From Capsicum annuum (lineage: Eukaryota; Streptophyta; Magnoliopsida; Solanales; Solanaceae): DNA of 64,000 nt. A program made the translations under genes and the position numbers. Each line of letters starts with the position of its first letter. Position 1 is the first letter of the stretch. Below the pieces are notes generated by a model. It ran no database searches. It was not told the DNA's origin and saw nothing but the letters and a program-made list of their open reading frames with translations. The stretch is from assembly GCF_002878395.1 (NCBI RefSeq), contig NC_061115.1, forward strand, positions 219,817,442-219,881,441. The letters run 5' to 3'. Positions 38,001 to 45,235 of the stretch are shown in pieces.

Positions 38001-38094
38001 ATTTATGTGGACAAACTGACGAAATGACACGAACGGGGCATTTTCGGGCCAAATCGGTATGCTATAGCCCACGATTTTGGGGGTTATGCCAAAC
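26080..38094 (+). repeat. 183-bp satellite array, block 3
   Basis: About 65 monomers of the same satellite in the same orientation, from the right flank of the retrotransposon to the LTR fragment at 38.1 kb. Some monomers are shortened (for example near 27950, 28108, 31220, 33130, 34040). It includes the tandem 1.9-kb higher-order repeat. Confidence 0.96.
31010..34800 (+). repeat. Tandem 1.9-kb higher-order satellite unit, two copies
   Basis: A unit of about ten and a half monomers (31010-32910) repeats directly at 32911-34800, at offset about 1.89-1.90 kb. Shared private variants, in order: GCGTACTGAGGGCC (31015/32917), a monomer cut short before a CATTTTxxGGCCAAAT stretch (31220/33125), GGAGGCTGGGG (31688/33591), GATCCAAGxGTG (32009/33913), GTCCGTTTATATTTTCG-type block (32262/34150), and the deletion variant GACAAGCCxGGGGTCCGG (32534/34423). 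Confidence 0.85.
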
Positions 38095-40128
38095 CAATAG
38101 CTCAGGGCGATAAGCCCGTGTCGCCCTGGCTATCGCGTTGCTCCAGGCGAGGCGGCGCCTTTCTTAGTCCAGCAGACTAGGCGAGGCAGCACCTTTCTAT
38201 GACCGGTGGACTAGGTAGGGCGACGCCTTGCTAAGTCCGGCTGGGCCAATTTTCAATTTTCCTCTCCAACTCATTAAGGACAAGATGGGTATTTTCTATC
38301 CCCTTTTCAGCTTTAACGCGGGATTCAATCCCCAAAACACAAAAATACATATTATTTCTCACAAATTACTCAAGAACACATTCTAGGGTTTCAACCCAAA
38401 GTTCAAGAGAACTCAAAATTCAACCGTCACTTTTTGAAATTTCTTCAAGAATAGGAATCCCCAGACCGAGAGCTTCAAGAATCACCCATCAATTGTGTGA
38501 ATAGCATTCCAAAAGCAAGAGTTCATTCAAGTTCCTAATCTAAGGTATGTGGAGTTTGAGCAAGAACACTCCTTTCGTTCTTGTGCCCAAAGTATTGATT
38601 TTTATTAAAGAATTTCATGTTTTTGCAAGTTGGTTTATACCCAAATTACGTTATTATGAATTTATGAATTTATAAGTTGTTCAAAGTCTTGATTTGCATG
38701 ATTATTTCACTAATTTATGTCATGAGTTGAGAATTTATGCTATGAATTGCACATCCCTATAATTATTTGATATTTCCAAGTGTTTTCCAAGATTGATGTA
38801 AGGAATTTAGTTTCATTATGAATTGAGATTATTTGAGTACGTGTATATGCTTAAAGCCAAGTATGAATCGTGATGTTTCTTGAAGGTCATATTATTAGCA
38901 TGTTTTAAACAAGCAAGTACCTTGATTTTTAAGAACGTTTGATCTTTGATCCCAAGCTAAGATAGAAATCCACACTAGTTATGATTTAAAGCAAAGTGAA
39001 GCATAATTTGGCTTCCATTATACATTCTTGTACTGTTTTAAGGTGGATTTCCTAAAAGTTCTAAGCCTAAGTATGGGAGTAGGATTTAGCACCGATTTGG
39101 GTATTATTCTAAGGTCTCACACCCTAGAACTATGTGCCACCATAGGATTGAGATTTATGGGCCCGAGGCCGAGATAGTGATCATTAAAGTTAAGGTACTA
39201 TTCTGATGCTAAGGATAGAACAGCTCTCCCCAATGTGGGCAAGACGTTGGACTCCATGACAGCTCACATGGTTTATGTTAGTTAGAAAAAACTCCCAATC
39301 CCAAAGTTACAAAGTTCTAAAGTCCCAAAGTTCCATAATCTCAAGTCAGACTTTAAGTTTCAAAAGAAGTCTCCTATTCTCCTCAAGATAAAAGCATAAG
39401 TTTGAGAGTTATTGTTTTGAGATCTCTTCAGTCTGCAAGTTTTGAGAATAAGAGGAGAATAAAGATTTTAGAAACTAAGTATGATGACTTACGAGATTTA
39501 CACTGTATGTTTCATGATTTATGAGATTTAGATTTCAGATTGACTCAAGCTATGTGAGTCATTTATATCAGCATGCATGTTTTATAAGAAATTAATGATA
39601 TTGTTTACTATATGCATACACCCCCATATGCTCAGTACATCCTAAAAGTACTGATCCATATATACGTCTGCGTGCTGCATTGTCTTATAATGTAGGTTCA
39701 GGTGCTCAGTCTCAGCAGCGACAGTGATCTACGAGTACCTTGATCTACACTTCCTCAGTTGGTGAGTCCTCGTGGTTTGAGGACTTTTTTTATCTGATTT
39801 CAGTTTTCATAGTAGTTGGTTTATTTTTTTCCAGTTGAGTATGAGTCAGTGAAGGATCTGTCCCAATGGTTCTCTGGTTCTTGAGTGGTAGAGGCTTTGT
39901 CAGACTAGACTATCAGTTATGTTTTAGACTTTTTTTCCACTATTTTTGCTATTCAGACAGTATTCCTTTGTTATTTCAGTTTAGACATGAAATGACAGTA
40001 CTATTGTTTTGCTTTATTCATCTTAAAGTAAGCTTTATAAGTAGTATCAGGCGCAAAGGGTTAGCTTAGGGCTATTTGTAGCCTTAAGCACCGTGTGACA
40101 TCTCAGGATGGGATTTTGAGGCGTTACA
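38095..40128 (+). mobile_element. LTR fragment (plus strand), related to the solo LTR at 20 kb
   Basis: Interrupts the satellite. The right end GCACCGTGTGACATCTCAGG..GAGGCGTTACA matches the 3' end of the nested solo LTR read on its own strand. The leader-like part (AACACATTCTAGGGTTTC at about 38375 and CTAATCTAAGGTATGTGG at about 38536) also corresponds. The left end begins in a GC-rich stretch with three imperfect copies of an ACTAGGCGAGGC..GCCTT unit (about 38130-38245). It lacks the TGTAAG start and no matching target duplication is seen, so the LTR is probably 5'-truncated or rearranged. No gene is encoded. Confidence 0.75.
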
Positions 40129-40690
40129 ATTGTGGTCAGTGGGACGATTAGGGTGGTCAAATGGGCGAACCGGCACAAACAAGGCATTTTCGGGCAAAAT
40201 CGATTTGCTATAGCCCACGATTTTCGGGATTGGCCCGGGGCTCGGGCGTGATTTGGGACAAAAATCGATTTAGCTGCCCCTGGCAGGCTAGGGAGTGGTC
40301 TAGTGTGGTCCATTGTGGTCAGCGGTGCGGTTAGGGTGGTCAAATGGGCGAAACGGCACGAACGAGGCATTTTCAGGCCAAATCAAGGCCTGAGCGTGTT
40401 TTGGGACAAAAATCAATCGACAACCCCAGGTGGGTTGTGGAGCCGGTTAGGGTGGGTCGATGGGGCCGTTTGGGTGGTCAAATGGGTGAAACAACGTGAT
40501 TGGGTCACTTTTGAGCTAAATCGGTGGGTGTTAGCCCATAGTTCTCGGGGTGGGCATGGGGCTCGGGTGTATTTTAGGCCAAAATTGATCGGCGGCCCCA
40601 GGTGGGCTGTGGAGCGGCCCAAGGTAGCTTGGCAGGGTCGACATGGCCGTTTGAGTGGTCAAATGGACGAAAAAGAGCGTACAGAGAAGT
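40129..40690 (+). repeat. Diverged satellite monomers at the array edge
   Basis: Four partial monomers related to the main satellite but clearly a different subfamily. GGGTGGTCAAATGGGCGAA replaces the usual TGGACAAACGGG, and a GGCCCCAGGTGGGCTGTGGAG-like segment replaces the CATGCCAGGGAGGTTGGGG block. The spacing of the TGGTCAAATGG motif is about 185, 135 and 186 bp. This is the last satellite before the gene-bearing part. Confidence 0.88.
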
Positions 40691-40741
40691 TTTTTCGGTG
40701 AAGGGGATTCATCTGAACCCCCTACCAACGGGCTGGCTCCC

Positions 40742-41206
40742 CCCTACGAAGAAATATTGGAGAATAGGATTAGACATGACATGAAACAACTGCATCTTAT
40801 AAAAGACATGACTCTAGATGGAAAGGTTTGGAGGATGTGGATTAAGGTATAGAAGGGTAGTAGGAAGGAGAGCATCCTTGCTAATAGGTAGAAGTGCTTT
40901 ACTTTGTCGTCCGTGTTAATTGTCATAGTGTTATGCTTGTAGTGTCTTGTAATTTAGAGTTCTTCTGGCGATGTTCATTGTTTTCGGATAGATCGTCTGT
41001 GATGTTACTTTGTGCTTGTCTTGTTTATGTTTTTATGTATTGTATCAATACCTATTATGTCTTTTCTATATTACTTTTTGTCTTGAGTCGAGTATACCGG
41101 AAACAGTTTATCTACCCCACCTCTGAATTAGTGGTATAAATTGCATACATTTACCTCCCCGCATCCCACTCTATAAAAATACCCGATATATTGTTATTGT
41201 CTGAAG
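40742..41206 (+). mobile_element. RTE-type LINE, 3' end fragment A
   Basis: Open to a stop at 40850: RIRHDMKQLHLIKDMTLDGK then VWRMWIKV, the C-terminal tail of solanaceous RTE LINE proteins. A 3' UTR follows, ending in the block around CTACCCCACCTCTGAATTAG and a degraded (TTG)n tail near 41200. It is 5'-truncated and inactive. A short MITE-end-like piece (about 40690-40741, with GGGGATTCATCTGAACCCCC) separates it from the satellite. Confidence 0.7.
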
Positions 41207-41242
41207 GTCGATTAAAATAAAATGGGAGTGTCACATAGGTAT

Positions 41243-41635
41243 AAAAAAAAGTTACATATACACCTTAACTTACAATATTTACACAAATATCCACCCTTAC
41301 AAAGTAACTATAAAAATTCAAACTAATTATGTAACTTCGTTGAATATACCGAAGAGCTAATTATGTATCTTTACAAGGAAAATAAGTATCATCATTGTAT
41401 GTATTATGTATCTCTACAGATCCAAAATAAAAAAAATGTATTGGGGGCTAATTATGTATCTTTATAAAGAAAAAGAAATGTATTTTCGTTGGATGTATCA
41501 GGAGCTAATTATGTATATCAACGGATCCAAAATTTGAGATTTTCAGTAATCGTGTAAAATATATAATAAAAAAAAATAACAAACTCTCGAAATTTATGTT
41601 ATTTATGTTGTTCTAGAAAATAAAATTTCAAAATT
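41243..41635 (+). repeat. Dispersed 0.4-kb repeat, copy 1
   Basis: AT-rich repeat also present at 52440-52850 (minus) and 54465-54900 (plus). It begins ACATATACACCTTAACTTAC. It has internal subrepeats of GGAGCTAATTATGTATCT (41351, 41444, 41498 areas), each followed by an ACAGATCCAAAA-type stretch, and ends near GATTTTCAGTAATCG. It lies upstream of the SmG gene. The family is not recognised. Confidence 0.7.
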
Positions 41636-41735
41636 ATAATATGGTCCCTTGATCATAGGTTAAAATTGTCAAAATACCTTATTAGACCAACAAGCTGCCG
41701 CTAAGCATCAGAAAAACAGAAAGAGCAATAAAAAG

Positions 41736-44238
41736 ATGAGCAGATCTGGTCAGCCTCCTGATCTTAAAAAGTAAGTTTAATAATCTTTTTATGAATTTGC
41801 TAATAATTTTTTTGCTCAAAATTAATATCCAACTTCTTTACAATTTATTTATTTTTTGTTTAGGTATATGGACAAGCAACTTCAAAGTAAGTTAATACCC
41901 CTTTTTGTTTGTTTCTCTTAATTTTTTGTGTTGATTTGGATTTTGTTTGTGTTATTGCTTTGAATGTTGAAACTTTAACTTAAAGTTGTGAACTTTGTGT
42001 GCATGTTTGCTTGCTTGCTTTTTTCTGCAACTTGATTAGGAGTCGTTTGGTGTGAGGTATAAGTTATAATAGTCTCGGGATAAAATGTAGGATTATTTTA
42101 TCCCATGTTTTGTTGGAGGTACTAGTTAGTCAAGGTATTATTTATCCCACCATTTATGTCTTAGTGATGGGATAAGTTATTCCATATATATATATATATA
42201 TAGTGGGATAATTAATCCCGAGATAACTTGTTCCCAACCAAACGACCCTTAAGTCGTTTGGTGCGAGGTGTAAGGTTTCTCAAGATAAAACGCAGGATTA
42301 TTTTATGTTGGGTTTGGTTAGGGGTATTAGTTAGTTTCGGGATTATTTATCCCACAAGTTATACCATAGTGGTGGAATTACAGAACGACCCCTGAGGGGT
42401 ACCTATTCCAAAAAGTTTTAGTCGTTTCGTACACGTGATAAGGTGGTATATCACAAAATTAAGTTATATCGTGATTAGTTGATAGTGGGATATATCTTTT
42501 TTTGGTTATAACTGTGGTGTGCGGGTCAGCCAGCTTGCGCGCGCGCCCCTTGATTGATTAATTCCATGAGATACTTGTCACCTCTGACCAATAACATTTA
42601 CTAGCTAACTCTGCCCACCAAGGCTAGAACAGATGAGAAGAAATCACCTAGTGTTTTATCTCTGTTGGGATTTTAACGTGTGACCTCTTGATTGACCACT
42701 TGGTCACACCCTTGGGTGCACTATGTAATAAATTTATACCGTCAATTGAACGTAATATAAGCTTTTTCACAGGCTTAATCTGGAATATCTCACCTATCCT
42801 ATCAAACAATATTCATGAATGTCATTATGTTTTTGAACTTTGTGTCTGCTCGGTTTTTGTTGTTTTCAGAATGACTTCTTCGTTACTAACTGCTTTGTAT
42901 ACGTGTTTTTATATGCTTTACTTGAGCCGAAAGTCTATTGGAAATAGCCTCTCTGCCTTCACAAGGTAGGGGTAAGTGGTGTGTACCACTTGCGGGATTA
43001 CACTGGGTATGTTTTTGTTGTTGTGTGACTGCTCACTTTTAGTCTTGCTGCAGCTTTTATGGGGCTCAAGGGATATTGTTTATAAGGTTTTGGGCACATA
43101 AAACTGTTTATGGCTTAAGTAAAACGGCACATACGACCGCTTACGGCTTAAGTATAGCCTCTCTACATCATCTGAGGTAGTGGTATGGACTGTGTACACT
43201 TTACCCTCCCTAGACCCCACTTTATCGGAATACACTCGGTATGTTGTTGTTGTTGAAGTCCCGTCAGGGTTTTGTTTTCCATAATGTCCAAGCGTTATGA
43301 ACTTACGGTGTAATTGGATTAGCTTATTTCCACGGTTACTCATTATGAGTTGAGTCACTAGCGTTCATCACCAAAGTACCGTAATTTGTCTTAATATATA
43401 AGAATATTGGAATGAAACAGCTCCAAACAGCTAGGTGTAGTTGTTGTTTGTTTTGTTGTTCATCATTATCGAAACGTGTAAATCCATTCCCCTCCCCTTT
43501 AACATGATGCTTCTGCGGTTGTACGACAAGTACTGATTCTGCATTTCAATAACATTGCATATGTTGACATTGGTTTTGCTTAAATTGCTCGACTAATGTG
43601 TCTCGTTTTGCATAATGTGGAGTCATATTCTGTGCTCTGTATTCTCAAATACAATTCTTATTACTGCATATTTGGTTTGCTCATATGTTATCTCAGTGTT
43701 TGCGTTTGAGGAAAAAAACTTAAGTATTTGATACGTAGTAGCTTATCATCGACATCAAACATGTGAAGAATACCGACTTTTATTTTGCTGGACATGTCAG
43801 AAAAGTAATACAGTTTTTAAGGATCAATGTTCATCGTCTGAATCACATAATCTGCTATGTTAGTCGGTTTCCTTCACGAGGTTTCTTTTGAGAATTAACT
43901 AACTTTGGTGTACCTTTTGTAGTCAAGCTGAATGCCAACCGGCAAGTTGTGGGGACTCTTCGTGGGTTTGATCAGTTCATGAATTTGGTTATTGACAACA
44001 CCGTTGAGGTCAATGGAAACGAGAAGAATGAGATTGGCATGGTGGTAAGTCTATATTGCTGTTTTCTCATTACTCAACGGCCAACGCTTGGTTAGCTCTA
44101 TGGCTCATTCGTTCTAGAAATGCCACAACTATCGCGGTCGCTAACTTTTTACTTGTTGCGTGATTGATGTTGCAGGTAATTCGAGGTAACAGTGTGGTGA
44201 CGATTGAAGCACTGGAACCGGTTGCCAGACCACAGTAA
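41736..44238 (+). CDS. Small nuclear ribonucleoprotein G (SmG), spliceosome core
   Basis: Four exons: 41736-41770, 41864-41886, 43923-44044 and 44176-44238. All introns are GT..AG and they give one 80-residue protein starting [20 protein letters not shown]. SmG is one of seven Sm proteins that form the ring on U1, U2, U4 and U5 snRNAs for pre-mRNA splicing in the nucleus. The Sm1 motif is at about residues 17-45 ([20 protein letters not shown] then LVIDN). The Sm2 motif with the signature IRGNSVV is at about 61-67, and the tail is [10 protein letters not shown]. Length and sequence fit plant SmG (about 80 residues). Intron 2 is 2.0 kb and holds Tourist-like MITEs and LINE/SINE tails. The start is the only ATG in frame with the conserved N-terminus. 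LSm7 is the nearest alternative but fits less well. Confidence 0.95.
42039..42248. mobile_element. Tourist-like (PIF/Harbinger) MITE
   Basis: 210 bp between TTA target duplications (42036-42038 and 42249-42251). The ends are GGAGTCGTTTGGT and ACCAAACGACCC, near-perfect inverted repeats. The centre has a (TA)n run (42187-42201). It lies in intron 2 of the SmG gene. The internal sequence (GATAAAATGTAGGATTATTT and so on) is repeated in the adjoining second copy. Confidence 0.8.
42252..42400. mobile_element. Second, shortened copy of the same Tourist-like MITE
   Basis: Begins AGTCGTTTGGTGCGAGGTG directly after the TTA that ends the first MITE. It shares ATAAAACGCAGGATTATTTTAT and TTATCCCAC segments with it and ends near CAGAACGACCCCTGA. 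It is internally deleted relative to the first copy. Confidence 0.65.
42860..43257 (+). mobile_element. Two RTE LINE/TS-type SINE 3' tails
   Basis: Two tandem remnants in SmG intron 2, about 42896-43026 and 43120-43257. Each contains the block AGCCTCTCTxCxTCxxxxAGGTAGGGGT-like, then GTGTACACTTTACC or similar, and GGxATACACTxGGTATGTTG, ending in (TTG)n. They are the shared 3' end of solanaceous RTE LINEs and TS-type SINEs, and I cannot tell which. Confidence 0.65.
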
Positions 44239-44427
44239 TACGAATGAAGACGATTATTAGAGGGATCTTTATCTATGTTACATGATGTTTACAGCATTTG
44301 TGAATTATGTAATTGTACCTGAATTAACTAGCTTTTTTGACTTGATGAAAGTTGCATTTTCCTTCCAACCTAGAGTTTTATTTTTGATTTCTCTGTTGAA
44401 TTATAAAAAAAATGAAACTTTGTTCAT

Positions 44428-44512
44428 CGGAGGTAGTGGTATGGACTACGTATACTTTACCGTCCCCAGACCCCCACTATGTGGGAATACATTGGATATG
44501 TTCGTTGTTTGT
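44428..44512 (+). mobile_element. RTE LINE/TS-type SINE 3' tail after the SmG gene
   Basis: GGAGGTAGTGGTATGGACTA, ACTTTACCGTCCCCAGACCC and GGGAATACATTGGATATG ending in TTG units. It is a short tail remnant in the SmG 3' region. The open frame running through it (44282-44689) is not credible as a gene. Confidence 0.6.
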
Positions 44513-44959
44513 TCATCTAGAACACATGTTCAGAATTTTATCCGGCATACAATGACAATGTGGGGACATGAGTGCCCTATCGTGAGATTACCTGTTGAAC
44601 GTCTTATGGCACCTTTGCGCCGACCTGAGCAATGCAACAATGAGAGTACCCTCGATCCTTGTCGTATATGCTTGGTGATCCCCGCCTGAAGCGCTCGCTT
44701 GGAACCTTTCACTTAAAAAAAAGTGAATGATTGATAATTGAGTTGTATTTTGATAACAGTTGATGATAATTCAAGTAAGAAACTCGTACCCTTAATAGTT
44801 TAAGGGCATTAAACACGAAAAAACCTAAACATCTAAACCGTTGTTTAAAAATTATATTAACTTTGTGCCACGTAAATTGTGACGAAAGAATTACATAATT
44901 AAAAATCCATTATAACCACAAAACCCGGTCAAAAACTAGGACCCCACTTCACCATTCCC

Positions 44960-44968
44960 TATAAATAA
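44960..44968 (+). promoter_or_regulatory. TATA box of the IF1-like gene
   Basis: CTATAAATA lies 76 bp before the ATG at 45044, leaving an A- and C-rich leader with no upstream ATG. This is a normal plant core-promoter layout. Confidence 0.6.
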
Positions 44969-45043
44969 TAAATACCAAAACACCAATTAACTCTAATCAA
45001 ATCATCCTACTAAAAATTTTACTAAACCAAAAAAAAAAAAAAA

Positions 45044-45182
45044 ATGGCAATGAGATGTGTCGTTTCATTCAATAAACTCCGTCGTTTAATGGAAAATGGA
45101 AATGTAGCTCATCTTCGAAACTTTAGTGATGGAAAAATACTAGGTGAAGAAGAACGTGCTCAAGAAAATATTTACATTCAGG

Positions 45183-45235
<53 letters not shown>

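Noticed and set aside
38095..38250. GC-rich block as a CpG island promoter of a gene
   Set aside because: It belongs to the LTR fragment; no gene follows it.
44282..44689. 135-residue ORF after the SmG gene
   Set aside because: It runs through the SmG 3' region and a LINE/SINE tail; no domain is visible and composition changes where the tail starts.
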